In this document: positions 1-8,574 of the stretch, in pieces
Layout: each line of letters opens with the position of its first letter
How positions within the stretch are numbered: position 1 is the stretch's first letter
NCBI GenBank assembly: GCA_020726285.1
Contig: DYSW01000017.1
Span: 1 to 32,099 of the forward strand
Source of the DNA: Melioribacter roseus
GTDB lineage: Bacteria > Bacteroidota > Ignavibacteria > Ignavibacteriales > Melioribacteraceae
Direction of reading: 5' to 3'
DNA: 32,099 bases
The notes under the pieces: generated by a model
What the model saw: only the letters and a program-made list of their open reading frames with translations
The model's database searches: none
Told to the model about the DNA's origin: nothing
Translations under genes and position numbers: made by a program

Positions 1-26
1 ACTGATCACTGATTACTGATTACAGT
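1..26. repeat. Heptanucleotide repeat (ACTGATT)n, cut by the window edge
   Basis: The window opens with three 7-bp units, ACTGATC, ACTGATT and ACTGATT, followed by a broken unit ACAGT. The array may continue to the left of the window. The same heptamer, on the opposite strand, forms the array at 22327-22371. In both places the ACTGATT orientation reads toward the next start codon (127 here; 22318 on the minus strand there). Confidence 0.75.
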
Positions 27-85
27 CTTTTTCAAAAGTAATAGTAAAAATGTGATAAATTGCAAAAAATGATAAGTTATAGAAA

Positions 86-130
86 ATGAAGCTGGTTGAT
101 TTGGGAAATATTTCTATTTTTATTCTATGA
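86..130 (+). CDS. Possible 14-codon leader ORF overlapping the ClC start
   Basis: An ATG at 86 opens a 14-codon frame (MKLVDLGNISIFIL) whose TGA overlaps the ATG of the ClC gene as ATGA. That arrangement would allow translational coupling. There is no clear Shine-Dalgarno sequence in front of it and no conservation data, so it may well be a chance ORF in AT-rich DNA. Confidence 0.15.
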   Translation: MKLVDLGNISIFIL

Positions 131-2211
131 AAAAAGATAAATTAGCTTTTAATATTAGAAAATCGCTTAAAATCAGTAAATGGATAAACTCCAAACTTAA
201 CGAAAGTGGAATGCACGAATATTCCCTTTTTTCTATATATTCAATATTAATTGGAGCGGTTGTTGGATTTGGGGCGGTTGCTTTTCACGAACTGATAAAT
301 TTTATTTTCGACGGGTTGTTTCATTCAAAAACATACTTACAAGAAAATTACCTTTGGATTGTCATACTTTTTCCAATTATTGGAATGCTTATTCAAAGTC
401 TGATGATTTTCTTCTTCCCAGAAATTGCAAGCCGAAAAGGTGTTGTTGATGTAATTAAAGCCGTTTCATTGCGTGGTGGATTTATTAAATTCAGAACAAC
501 ATTATTTCATTTTTTAGCTCCTGCAATAAATATGGGATTTGGTGGAACCGTTGGACCAGAAGGACCTGCATCGCAAATTGGCGGTGGAATTGCAAGTAAG
601 CTGGGACAATTTCTTGGATTATCTGATATTCGACGTAGGATTTTTACCGCCGCTGGTTCAGGAGCTGCAATTGCTGCCGTTTTTAACACTCCATTGGGCG
701 GTGTTTTCTTTGCATTTGAGATAATTCTTCTTCACGATTTTCAATCTGTAACATTTGCTGGATTGATTCTTGCTTCTGTTTCTGCTAGTGCCGTCTCGCG
801 AATTATGCTTGGAAATGAAGTCGTCTTTCAGTTTGCCCAACCAAATATTGGAGATTATCAGCAATTTTATCTGTATTTAATTTTGGGAATTTTTGGCGGT
901 TTATTCTCAGCTGCGTTCGTTATCTATTCCGACAAAATTTCTGATTTTATTAAAACGAAGTTGCTGAAAAGATTCCCACAATTTATTGTAATGGCATTAG
1001 CTGGGTTAATTTTGGGAATAGCTGGATTTTTCTTCCCGGGAATTTTTGGAATTGGTTATTCTACAATAAATAACATACTTTCAAGCAACTATACTCTTCA
1101 AATTGTTGTAATTCTAACTATTCTAAAGTTTTTTCTGGTGCCGATTATTCTTTCTTCTGGTGGATTTGGAGGAATATTTGCCCCATCTTTATTTATGGGT
1201 GCGGGAATTGGATTTATTTTTGCAGCAATTTTTAATAATTTTTTCGGGTTTTCCTTAGATTACACAACTTATATTTTGGTGGGAATGGGAGCAATTCTCG
1301 GTGGCGTTAATTTTATTCCTATCTCGGCAATTCTAATAATTTTTGAAATGTCGCGAGATTACACAATTATTATTCCATTAATGACTGCAGTTATTTCAAG
1401 CACTTTAACAGTTCAGTTGATTGTAAAAAAAGCTGAACACTTAAAACATTTAGAAAATAGCGGTTATAGTGTCCCGAGAAATAATCTTTCTGATATTCTT
1501 TCTGCTATCCCTGTTAAAGCATTGCTGAAAAAAGATTTTATTCTACTTAAAGCAAATTCTTCACTACAAGAAATTGTAAACGAATATGTGGAAAATGGAA
1601 ATAAATCAATTTTAATGGTGAATGAAAATATGAATGTTATTGGAATTGTTACAGATGCCGAACTTCGTCCAATTTTAACTGATTATGAATCAGTTAAAGA
1701 TTTTTTTGTTGGAGCTGATGTTATGAACACCAATTTTTCTATTCTAAAACCAAATGATAATCTGGAACACGCACTACAAGTTTTTGCAAAGTATGAATTC
1801 GATGAACTTCCTGTTGTTGATAATTCATCTAATAAAATTATCGGTGTTTTAAATAAGCAAGATTTAATAAAAAGCTATAATCAGGAAACAATCAAAAAAA
1901 ATCTTGCTGGAAATATTGCAACCGAAATTAAAACAATCAGCAAAACAAAATGGTCTGCCGTAACAGATTCGCATTCAATTGTCGAAATCAAAATTCCTAA
2001 ACAATTCGTTGGTAAATCTCTCGGTGAATTATCATTTCGAAATGTTTACAACATCGAAGTTTTGCTAATTAAACAGGAACAAAATATTGATAGTAACAAT
2101 TCGAATAAAGAAAATATACTTTTCCCTTCGGTAGATTACCACTTTTCGGAATCTGATAGAATTTTACTTTTTGGTGAAAATGAAAAATTAGAACAAACTC
2201 GAGAGTGGTAA
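127..2211 (+). CDS. ClC-family chloride channel/antiporter with CBS pair and TrkA-C-like tail
   Basis: An inner-membrane protein of the ClC family, which moves chloride or related anions, often in exchange for protons. Family motifs are visible: GPEGP at residues 143-147 with the gating glutamate E145, a GSGAAIAAVFNTPLGG stretch at about 177-192 followed by FAFE (E198), and GGFGGIFAPSLFMGAG at about 346-361. The cytoplasmic part has two CBS repeats (about 460-585) that normally bind adenine nucleotides, then a TrkA-C/RCK-C-like domain to the end. The usual GSGIPE-type selectivity motif is replaced by a KGVVDV segment near residue 104, so anion preference is uncertain. It is followed after 71 bp by an MFS permease. 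Family assignment is sure; ion and mode (channel or exchanger) are not. Confidence 0.93.
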   Translation: MKKDKLAFNIRKSLKISKWINSKLNESGMHEYSLFSIYSILIGAVVGFGAVAFHELINFIFDGLFHSKTYLQENYLWIVILFPIIGMLIQSLMIFFFPEIASRKGVVDVIKAVSLRGGFIKFRTTLFHFLAPAINMGFGGTVGPEGPASQIGGGIASKLGQFLGLSDIRRRIFTAAGSGAAIAAVFNTPLGGVFFAFEIILLHDFQSVTFAGLILASVSASAVSRIMLGNEVVFQFAQPNIGDYQQFYLYLILGIFGGLFSAAFVIYSDKISDFIKTKLLKRFPQFIVMALAGLILGIAGFFFPGIFGIGYSTINNILSSNYTLQIVVILTILKFFLVPIILSSGGFGGIFAPSLFMGAGIGFIFAAIFNNFFGFSLDYTTYILVGMGAILGGVNFIPISAILIIFEMSRDYTIIIPLMTAVISSTLTVQLIVKKAEHLKHLENSGYSVPRNNLSDILSAIPVKALLKKDFILLKANSSLQEIVNEYVENGNKSILMVNENMNVIGIVTDAELRPILTDYESVKDFFVGADVMNTNFSILKPNDNLEHALQVFAKYEFDELPVVDNSSNKIIGVLNKQDLIKSYNQETIKKNLAGNIATEIKTISKTKWSAVTDSHSIVEIKIPKQFVGKSLGELSFRNVYNIEVLLIKQEQNIDSNNSNKENILFPSVDYHFSESDRILLFGENEKLEQTREW

Positions 2212-2282
2212 AAAGTAAGAAGTTGATAGATATTAATATTTCAATTTGCGTTGAGTAATTCAGTAAAAAAGGATTTAGATTT

Positions 2283-3536
2283 ATGAAAATATTCTCAAAA
2301 AGTTGGTTTTGGGTTCCTTCTCTTTATTTTATTGAAGGTTTACCTTATGTTGCCGTTATGACTCTTTCCGTAATTTTTTACAAAAATATGCAAATTTCCA
2401 ACACTGAAATTGCTCTTTATACAAGTTGGTTCTATTTGCCTTGGGTAATTAAACCACTTTGGTCGCCGATAGTTGATTTATTTAAAACTAAACGACAATG
2501 GATTATTTACACACAATTTTTTATCGGTTTAAGTTTTGGTTTGCTTGCATTAACGCTTCCTTTCGAAAATTATTTTATTTACACAGTAGTATTTTTTTGG
2601 CTAATTGCATTTTCATCGGCTACTCACGATATTTCTGCCGATGGTTTATACTTGATTGCTCAATCACAACACGACCAAGCAAAATTTGTTGGAATTAGAA
2701 GTACTTTTTACAGATTTGCTATGATTTTTGGACAAGGAATTGTTGTGATAATTGCAGGAGAATTACAAGAATCCACAAAAAATGTAATAACTGCTTGGAG
2801 TATTACTTTTGCAATTTTATTTACAATCTTTCTCTTTTTTGGATTGTACCATTTTTTTATGCTTCCTCGAAATGAAAATGATGTAACAGAAAAAGAAAGT
2901 TTTATGTCGGAATTTTGGGATGTGTTCGATTCATTCTTCAAGAAAAAAAATATTTTAATAATTCTATTGTTCCTTCTGCTTTTCCGTTTTTCTGAAGCAC
3001 AACTTGGTAAAATGGCAATTCCATTTCTTCTTGATTCAAAAATGGTTGGCGGTTTACAAATTTCTACAACAAATGTCGGTTTTATTTACGGAACAGTTGG
3101 CGTTATTTTGCTTGTAATTGGCGGACTTTTGGGCGGATATGTTATTTCCAGGCAAGGTTTGAAAAAATGGATTTTTCCGATGGCGCTAATGGTAAATCTA
3201 CCAAACTTAATTTATTTCTTATTCTCAATCTTTCATATTTATGATTATAACTTACTGCTGATTGGAATTGCTTTTGACCAATTCGGTTCAGGTTTTGGAT
3301 TTACAGCATATTTAGTTTATATGATGATGATTTCTGAAGGTGAACATTCCACTGCACATTATGCAATTTCTACTGGAATTATGGCTTTGGGTATGATGTT
3401 GCCTGGAATGTTTAGCGGTTATATACAAGAAATTCTTGGTTATAAACTCTTTTTCTTATGGATTTTGATAGCAACAATTCCATCTTTATTGATAATAAAA
3501 TTTCTTAAAATTGATGATAATTACGGGAAAAGATGA
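2283..3536 (+). CDS. AmpG-like (PAT family) MFS permease
   Basis: A 417-residue membrane protein with about 12 hydrophobic segments. The start resembles the PAT subgroup of the major facilitator superfamily (AmpG muropeptide permease, acetyl-CoA transporter): a GLPYV motif at about 19-23, an LYTSWFYLPWVIKPLWSPIVD loop near residues 45-65, and a Dxx-adjacent DISADG segment. AmpG carries anhydromuropeptides into the cytoplasm for cell-wall recycling. Whether this protein does that is inferred only from the family. An AAAAGGA sequence at 2267-2273 lies nine bases before the ATG. It points toward the GSCFA gene on the other strand, 45 bp away, with no obvious terminator between them. Confidence 0.85.
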   Translation: MKIFSKSWFWVPSLYFIEGLPYVAVMTLSVIFYKNMQISNTEIALYTSWFYLPWVIKPLWSPIVDLFKTKRQWIIYTQFFIGLSFGLLALTLPFENYFIYTVVFFWLIAFSSATHDISADGLYLIAQSQHDQAKFVGIRSTFYRFAMIFGQGIVVIIAGELQESTKNVITAWSITFAILFTIFLFFGLYHFFMLPRNENDVTEKESFMSEFWDVFDSFFKKKNILIILLFLLLFRFSEAQLGKMAIPFLLDSKMVGGLQISTTNVGFIYGTVGVILLVIGGLLGGYVISRQGLKKWIFPMALMVNLPNLIYFLFSIFHIYDYNLLLIGIAFDQFGSGFGFTAYLVYMMMISEGEHSTAHYAISTGIMALGMMLPGMFSGYIQEILGYKLFFLWILIATIPSLLIIKFLKIDDNYGKR

Positions 3537-3581
3537 ATTTGTGATTAAGAATTATGAATTATTCTCGATTTCGTCAATTTA

Positions 3582-4529
3582 TCAAAATTTAATATATTCA
3601 AACCCGTTTTCTATTTCGGAAATTTGTTTATTTAGATTTGTCAGAAAATTTTTACCTTCCTCACTTTCTGGATTTCTGATTTTGTGATTTTTAGCTTGAA
3701 CAATTTTTTCTATTCGCGAGATAATTTCCAATGTTTTTTCATCAAAAAAAGTGGCGGAGAATTTTTCCCAAATATAATTAATTGCTTCTTCCGAAGGATG
3801 AATTAAGTCGCTTCCATAAAATCTGTAATCTCGCAAATCATCCAAAAGTAATTCATAAGATGGAAAATAAACAACATCATTAAATTCGTTTTCAATTTTT
3901 TCTAAAGCTAAAATTAAATTTGCTTTGCTTCGCTGATTTTCAATTGCTCCATCTTTCCAATGACGAACTGGGCTAACCGTAACAATAATTTTGGCTTTTG
4001 GATTTTGATATTTTATCAATTTTATTGTTTTCAAAATAATTTGAGTTGTCTCAAAATTCGTAAGTTTTTTTCGGTCAAACTGATTTTCTGGTAATTTGTG
4101 ATTATTTGAAACAACTATTCCTTTTTCAAGATGTGTGTAAATAAACGATGTTCCAAAAGTTAAAATTACCCAATCAACTTCATTCAAAAATTTATTCGCT
4201 TGTTTTGTTGTGAAATTTATTTTATCGAGAATTTCATCTAACTTGTGAGATGAAAAGCTGCTGTGATGAAAAAATGAATGAAATTCTCCTTGAAAAAAAA
4301 ATAAATCATTTTCATTAAAAAGTCTGTTTTCGAAAGAAATTTCAATTGAATTTAGAATTGATTGCGGATTGAATAAAACACCAAATGGATTTTGTGAAAT
4401 TTGAAATTTTAGCGAAGAGAATTTTTGTCCGATATTATCCGCAAAACACGAACCAATTGTAAGAATTTTATGCTTGTGTTCTATTTTGTGAATCGATTTT
4501 TCAATTTCAATTTCTGTTCGGAATTTCAT
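3582..4529 (-). CDS. GSCFA domain protein (SGNH-like hydrolase)
   Basis: The namesake motif GSCFADNIG is at about residues 26-34, and a late HPSEEA segment supplies a catalytic-type histidine as in SGNH/GDSL hydrolases. GSCFA proteins are common in Bacteroidota, and a role on cell-surface glycans or esters is presumed. No signal peptide is visible, so it looks cytoplasmic. Its ATG begins directly after the stop codon of rsmI (no spacer), so it is probably translated from the same message as rsmI and the DUF4139 gene. The exact substrate is unknown. Confidence 0.88.
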   Translation of the reverse strand: MKFRTEIEIEKSIHKIEHKHKILTIGSCFADNIGQKFSSLKFQISQNPFGVLFNPQSILNSIEISFENRLFNENDLFFFQGEFHSFFHHSSFSSHKLDEILDKINFTTKQANKFLNEVDWVILTFGTSFIYTHLEKGIVVSNNHKLPENQFDRKKLTNFETTQIILKTIKLIKYQNPKAKIIVTVSPVRHWKDGAIENQRSKANLILALEKIENEFNDVVYFPSYELLLDDLRDYRFYGSDLIHPSEEAINYIWEKFSATFFDEKTLEIISRIEKIVQAKNHKIRNPESEEGKNFLTNLNKQISEIENGFEYIKF

Positions 4530-5231
4530 CTATCTTCCATTATTTTTTCGATTATCAATTATCAAAACAAATTCTCCTTTCAAACTTCTCTTTTTTGCTT
4601 CTGAAAGAACTTTTTTCACAGTTCCTCTGTAAATAAATTCATCATCAAAAGTAAGACGATAAGCCATAATTATAAATTGTTCTTCTCCAAGAAATTGAGC
4701 CACTTCCTCAAGAATTTTGAGTAATCGATAAGGAGTTTCCATTAAAATAATCAAATCGTCAGTTTTTTTGATTTTTGCAAAAGCGAGTTTTCGCAAATCC
4801 GATTTTACAGGCAACCAACCAGAAAATTTGAACGAATTTAGATTTATTCCAGCGGCGGAAAGTGCAGTAATTACTGAATTTGCTCCAGGTAACGGAATTA
4901 TATGAATCTTATTTTGTATTGCTGAAGCAAGAAGAATTTCGCCAGGATCGGAAAAAATTGGAGTTCCTGCATCCGAAATTAAAGCCGCTGATTTCCCATT
5001 TTTTAGATTTGTAATTATTTCCTGAAAATTATCATTTTCATTGTGCTCGTTAATTTGCATCAAATCTTTTTGTGGAATTTCTAATTTGGAAAGCAATTTT
5101 CGGGCGACCTTAAATTCTTCGCAAATTAAAAAATCAACTTCTTTTAACACGCGAATTGCTCGCAAAGTTATATCTTCAAAATTCCCAATTGGAGTTGGAA
5201 CAATAAATAATTTACCAAAATTTTTAGCCAT
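4530..5231 (-). CDS. rsmI: 16S rRNA (cytidine1402-2'-O)-methyltransferase RsmI
   Basis: RsmI uses S-adenosylmethionine to methylate the ribose of C1402 in the decoding centre of 16S rRNA. The sequence shows the tetrapyrrole-methylase fold signatures: IVPTPIGNFEDITLRA near the N-terminus, CEEFKVARKLL, and SDAGTPIFSDPG at about 87-98 (most relatives have PGISDPG at this point). Later PGANSVITALSAAG and METPYRL complete the pattern. At 233 residues it is at the short end of the family and lacks the C-terminal extension found in some members. Its ATG overlaps the TGA of the upstream DUF4139 gene, which suggests coupled translation. Confidence 0.95.
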   Translation of the reverse strand: MAKNFGKLFIVPTPIGNFEDITLRAIRVLKEVDFLICEEFKVARKLLSKLEIPQKDLMQINEHNENDNFQEIITNLKNGKSAALISDAGTPIFSDPGEILLASAIQNKIHIIPLPGANSVITALSAAGINLNSFKFSGWLPVKSDLRKLAFAKIKKTDDLIILMETPYRLLKILEEVAQFLGEEQFIIMAYRLTFDDEFIYRGTVKKVLSEAKKRSLKGEFVLIIDNRKNNGR

Positions 5232-6577
5232 CAGTTTGTAACTCGCACTTTAAGATGAATTGTTTGTTCGGAATTTGGTTTTACGTTTATAAGAAATTTT
5301 AGGCTTGTGTTTTCTTTTTCATATTCAAAATTCGAATCAATTACCTTAAAATTTCTACCAATTGATTGAAAAACTTCTGCTTGAACATGTTCGTTTTTAT
5401 GATTTTTTATCAGAATTTCCTTTTCAATTTCTGTTACTCTATCAGAAATGTTTTCTTGCGAAATTATTTTTTCAGTCGCAACCAAATCGAATGCTTGCCC
5501 AAGTTGGAAAGAAACAAATTCATCTTTTGGCGTGTGTGGAATATTATCTTCACCAACTAATTCTAAAGAATTTCCGTCTTTCTTGAAAATTCGAGCAATT
5601 CCCATCGGCAAAGCAATTCCAAGATTATTCTCTTTCGAATTCTTAAATCGGACGGTTACATTGAAATTTCGGAAATCATCATTATTCGAATAGCTGAACA
5701 AATACGACGAAAACGTGTGTTTCTTATCGATTTTTAGATTATTTCCTTCAATAAACGAAATTTGTTTTATTTCATTATTTGAAATTGTTGACGTTCTATT
5801 TAGTTCATAAATGTAGAATTCGAAGAAATTTCTATCTTCAAATTGAGAATTTCTTCCGCCAGATTTTGCCATCGGCATTGCATCTACTGCGTAATACGCA
5901 ACTTCTTCGTTCGCCTGATTAATTTTTCCAGCAACCAATTTCAACTTTGCCTTTTCATAAGTTGCTCCAGAATTGTTTTCGATACTTACCCACGAAGATA
6001 AATCGAGAGTTTTTTCGTCAGCCGAAAGCACAGCAATATATTCTGCGTGCCACGAAATTCCGCTTGTTTGATAGCTCAAATTCAGATTTTGTTCACCAGA
6101 AATCGGAGAATCAACAACATATTCCAAAGTTGGTTTTGTAATTAAACCTTCGGGCAAATCGGCTACTTTAATTTGGAAATTCTGAGTATTTGGCAACATC
6201 GTTAAACCAAGATTTTCATTCTGCAATACAATAGAATTTCCACTTGTGGAAAGCAATTTCCCGCTGATTAAATTTCCTTTTTCGTCAATCAAATCAATTT
6301 GTTTATCGACATATTTATGCAAAATTTTCTGCAAACTTGCCAAATCATATTTATAATTTTGTTCTAAAACTATTCCATTCATTTCCAATTTTACTGAAGT
6401 TGGTTCAACTTTTTCGGCAACATTTCCAATCATAATTGTAGAAATTCCCTTTTTAACATTCATTTTTCGAACTTCTTTTACAACTCCAAGATTCTGATTG
6501 TAAATTGTTACTGATAAATCTTGAGCCGCAAAATTCCCAATTATCAAAAAGAGAAGTATAATTTTTAAAGATTTCAT
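5231..6577 (-). CDS. DUF4139 domain protein, exported
   Basis: The start chosen is the ATG at 6577, giving MKSLKIILLFLIIGNFAAQ, a clear signal peptide; three codons upstream another ATG is possible. The mature protein is mostly beta-strand. It has the DUF4139 pattern: an N-terminal VYNQNLGVVKE segment, SYQTSGISWHAEY in the middle (about 172-184), and a C-terminal segment ending in QTIHLKVRV. Members of this family are periplasmic or surface proteins of unknown function. It is the first gene of a three-gene unit with rsmI and the GSCFA gene. No lipobox is seen. Confidence 0.85.
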   Translation of the reverse strand: MKSLKIILLFLIIGNFAAQDLSVTIYNQNLGVVKEVRKMNVKKGISTIMIGNVAEKVEPTSVKLEMNGIVLEQNYKYDLASLQKILHKYVDKQIDLIDEKGNLISGKLLSTSGNSIVLQNENLGLTMLPNTQNFQIKVADLPEGLITKPTLEYVVDSPISGEQNLNLSYQTSGISWHAEYIAVLSADEKTLDLSSWVSIENNSGATYEKAKLKLVAGKINQANEEVAYYAVDAMPMAKSGGRNSQFEDRNFFEFYIYELNRTSTISNNEIKQISFIEGNNLKIDKKHTFSSYLFSYSNNDDFRNFNVTVRFKNSKENNLGIALPMGIARIFKKDGNSLELVGEDNIPHTPKDEFVSFQLGQAFDLVATEKIISQENISDRVTEIEKEILIKNHKNEHVQAEVFQSIGRNFKVIDSNFEYEKENTSLKFLINVKPNSEQTIHLKVRVTN

Positions 6578-6671
6578 ATCGCACATTAATATTATTTAGT
6601 CAGTATTCAATTTATTGATTGCAAATCAAATAAGAAAATCATTTATTTCGAACCAAAAATATGGTTATTAA

Positions 6672-7604
6672 ATGAAATATAAATTAATGAAATTGCCTTT
6701 AGTTGAATACTTTTTTATAACACTTGGTTCCGCTTTTATGGCAATTGGAATCGGAGTTTTTCTTGTAGACGCCAAAGTTGTTCCTGGCGGAGTTAGCGGT
6801 CTTTCGATTGCAATTCACTATTTATCAGACAATTCCATTCCAATCGGTTTGCTAATTTGGTTATTCAATATACCAATTTATTTTTGGGGAATAAAAGAAT
6901 TAGGCAAGCAATTTGGAGTTCGTACATTTTATGCTTTTACTATCAGTTCATTTTTCATCGATTTCTTCCGAGGCGATATTCCCGGTTTTTCATTTATCAA
7001 ATTGCAAGAATTACCAACAATTCAAGTTCTTTTAACGCACGATTTTTTCTTTCTGATATTTATTGCTTCTTTTTTAATTGGCGCAGGTTTGGGAATAATT
7101 TTCAAATTCAAAGGAACAACTGGCGGAGTTGACGTTATTGCGGCAATTTTACACAAAAAATTTGGCATAAAAACCGGAGTTGCAATGATGTCGTTAGATT
7201 TTATAGTAGTTCTTTTGGCTGGATTTGTAATAGAATACAAACATCTTTCTGATGTTAAACCAACGCTTTTGCTTGTGTTTTATGCAATATTTTTAATATT
7301 TATGTCTGCAAGAATTGTTGATATGCTTATTGATGGATTTGATTACGCAAGAAGTGCGATGATAATTTCAGATAAATATGACGAAATTGGGAAAGCGATA
7401 ATTGAAAATATGAGTCGCGGAGCAACCGCAATAAAAACTCGAGGATTATATAGAAATGTGGAACGTGAAGTAATTATGACAGTTGTTACACTAAAAGAAT
7501 TAGGTAAATTAACAGATTTAGTACAATCAATTGATCCTGATGCATTTGTGATAATCAACAACGTTCACGAAGTACTTGGAGATGGATTTAGAAGAAGACT
7601 CTAA
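6672..7604 (+). CDS. YitT family membrane protein (DUF2179 C-terminus)
   Basis: A 310-residue inner-membrane protein with five or six hydrophobic segments in the first two thirds (starting EYFFITLGSAFMAIGIGVFL) and the loop motif VVPGGVSGLS at about 36-45 that marks the YitT/YczE-like family. The last ~80 residues form the soluble DUF2179 domain, with a RGATAIKTRG segment and the final IINNVHEVLGDGF motif. The function is unknown; some relatives are annotated as putative transporters. It is transcribed divergently from the DUF4139 gene across a 95-bp AT-rich gap. A decayed lipoprotein gene follows directly. Confidence 0.92.
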   Translation: MKYKLMKLPLVEYFFITLGSAFMAIGIGVFLVDAKVVPGGVSGLSIAIHYLSDNSIPIGLLIWLFNIPIYFWGIKELGKQFGVRTFYAFTISSFFIDFFRGDIPGFSFIKLQELPTIQVLLTHDFFFLIFIASFLIGAGLGIIFKFKGTTGGVDVIAAILHKKFGIKTGVAMMSLDFIVVLLAGFVIEYKHLSDVKPTLLLVFYAIFLIFMSARIVDMLIDGFDYARSAMIISDKYDEIGKAIIENMSRGATAIKTRGLYRNVEREVIMTVVTLKELGKLTDLVQSIDPDAFVIINNVHEVLGDGFRRRL

Positions 7605-7608
7605 AAAA

Positions 7609-8015
7609 ATGGAAAGAAAATAAGAATTATACTTTTGGTTATGCTTTTATCAACTTCAATTTCTTGTAGCAAGTTGAAGTAAAAGCCGATACATTAACAA
7701 GAGAACAACTTAAATTGATCGTTCAAGATGTTAATTCAACACAAACTTTTCTAATTGTAGGAAGTGCATTGATGATGGGTTTGTTGGTATTTCAAAGTTA
7801 TGACCATTTTTTGCGGGAATTCCCTTTGTTATGCTTCCAATTATTGTTTGACCAAGTTTAACGTATTTTAAAATTGGCGATTACAAAACTAGAATTGAAA
7901 AATGGAAGATTTTAGAAATCTATCAAAAAAACAAAATCAAATTGAAGTTGGATTGACGCCAACTTACAATTACAAAACAGAAAGTGTTGGTTTGAATTTT
8001 CGGCTAAAGTTTTAG
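7609..8015 (+). pseudogene. Decayed small lipoprotein/membrane protein gene
   Basis: This stretch has no intact ORF, but its fragments join into one protein-like reading. ATG at 7609 gives MERK, then a one-base slip in an A-run leads to IRIILLVMLLSTSISC, a good lipoprotein signal with a lipobox. A second shift near 7678 leads to ADTLTREQLKLIVQDVNS and a hydrophobic segment (FLIVGSALMMGLLVF). A third, in the T-run at 7807-7812, leads to FAGIPFVMLPIIV, followed by an in-frame TGA where TGG would fit. A fourth, in the A-run near 7930, leads to IEVGLTPTYNYKTESVGLNF and a stop at 8013-8015. I count at least three or four frame lesions and one nonsense change. The encoded family is not recognised. 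Sequencing error is an alternative, but the neighbouring genes are intact. Confidence 0.65.
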
Positions 8016-8067
8016 TAGAATCTTTCTGAACAAAAAAACATCAGATTTACAAAAAAAATGGAAGATA

Positions 8068-8421
8068 ATGTCAGAATTAAACAAATTGCCACAAATTGAT
8101 TTGAATTCATTAGAAGAATACGAAAAATTTATAACCGAAAATCTTGCGACTGTAATTTATTTCAGCACACCACAATGTAACGTTTGCAAAGTGCTAAAGC
8201 CAAAATTAAAAGAATTGTTGAAAGAAGAATTCCCAGAAATAAAATTCGGCTATGTAAATTGTGAAGAGGCAAAAGAACTTGCGGCTCAAAAAAATGTGTT
8301 TGCAGTTCCAACAATACAATTTTTATTTGATGGACGAGAATTCATCCGCGAATCGCGAAATATCAATTTGAATACACTTTCTCCAAAATTGGAAAGACCA
8401 TATTCTATGATTTTCGAATAA
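8068..8421 (+). CDS. Thioredoxin-like protein (CNVC active site)
   Basis: A 117-residue cytoplasmic protein with the thioredoxin fold: a beta strand (TVIYFST), the redox pair C37-N-V-C40, the following helix (KVLKPKLKELL), and the cis-proline segment FAVPTIQFLFDG. The usual tryptophan before the first cysteine (WCGPC) is replaced by glutamine, so the redox potential and partners probably differ from those of housekeeping thioredoxin. No signal peptide is present. The gene lies just after the decayed lipoprotein gene and before the promoter/terminator module at 8445-8569. Confidence 0.85.
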   Translation: MSELNKLPQIDLNSLEEYEKFITENLATVIYFSTPQCNVCKVLKPKLKELLKEEFPEIKFGYVNCEEAKELAAQKNVFAVPTIQFLFDGREFIRESRNINLNTLSPKLERPYSMIFE

Positions 8422-8444
8422 TCTTTCATTTAAGTTACAAAAAA

Positions 8445-8473
8445 TTGATAAATTCAAAAATTTACAATATATT
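8445..8473 (+). promoter_or_regulatory. Probable promoter, TTGATA-17-TATATT
   Basis: TTGATA (8445-8450) and TATATT (8468-8473) are separated by exactly 17 bases, close to the general housekeeping consensus. The TATATTTC at 8468-8475 also differs by one base from the Bacteroidota TAnnTTTG box. The start of transcription would be near 8480-8481. Everything from there to 8569 would be a short leader or small RNA. Confidence 0.5.
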
Positions 8474-8483
8474 TCGCCCCACG

Positions 8484-8531
8484 ATGAATACTAAAAGACC
8501 AAATAAAAAGAAAATATTAAGTTTTAATTAA
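8484..8531 (+). CDS. Possible leader peptide before the NIF3-family gene
   Basis: The ATG at 8484 lies only about three bases after the predicted transcription start, so the message would be almost leaderless. The frame encodes the 15-residue peptide MNTKRPNKKKILSFN, rich in lysine and asparagine, and stops seven bases before the terminator hairpin at 8538. This is the layout of a leader peptide in transcription attenuation. No independent evidence shows that it is translated. Confidence 0.3.
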   Translation: MNTKRPNKKKILSFN

Positions 8532-8537
8532 AAATAT

Positions 8538-8569
8538 AAATGCACCGAGTTTTCGGTGCATTTTTTTTT
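8538..8569 (+). terminator. Intrinsic terminator (or attenuator) directly before the NIF3 gene
   Basis: An 11-bp perfect stem, AAATGCACCGA (8538-8548) and TCGGTGCATTT (8553-8563), with a GTTT loop, runs into nine consecutive T (8561-8569). This is a strong Rho-independent terminator. It ends only five bases before the ATG at 8575, so it leaves no room for a separate promoter or ribosome binding site for that gene. Confidence 0.9.
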
Positions 8570-8574
8570 GCAAT

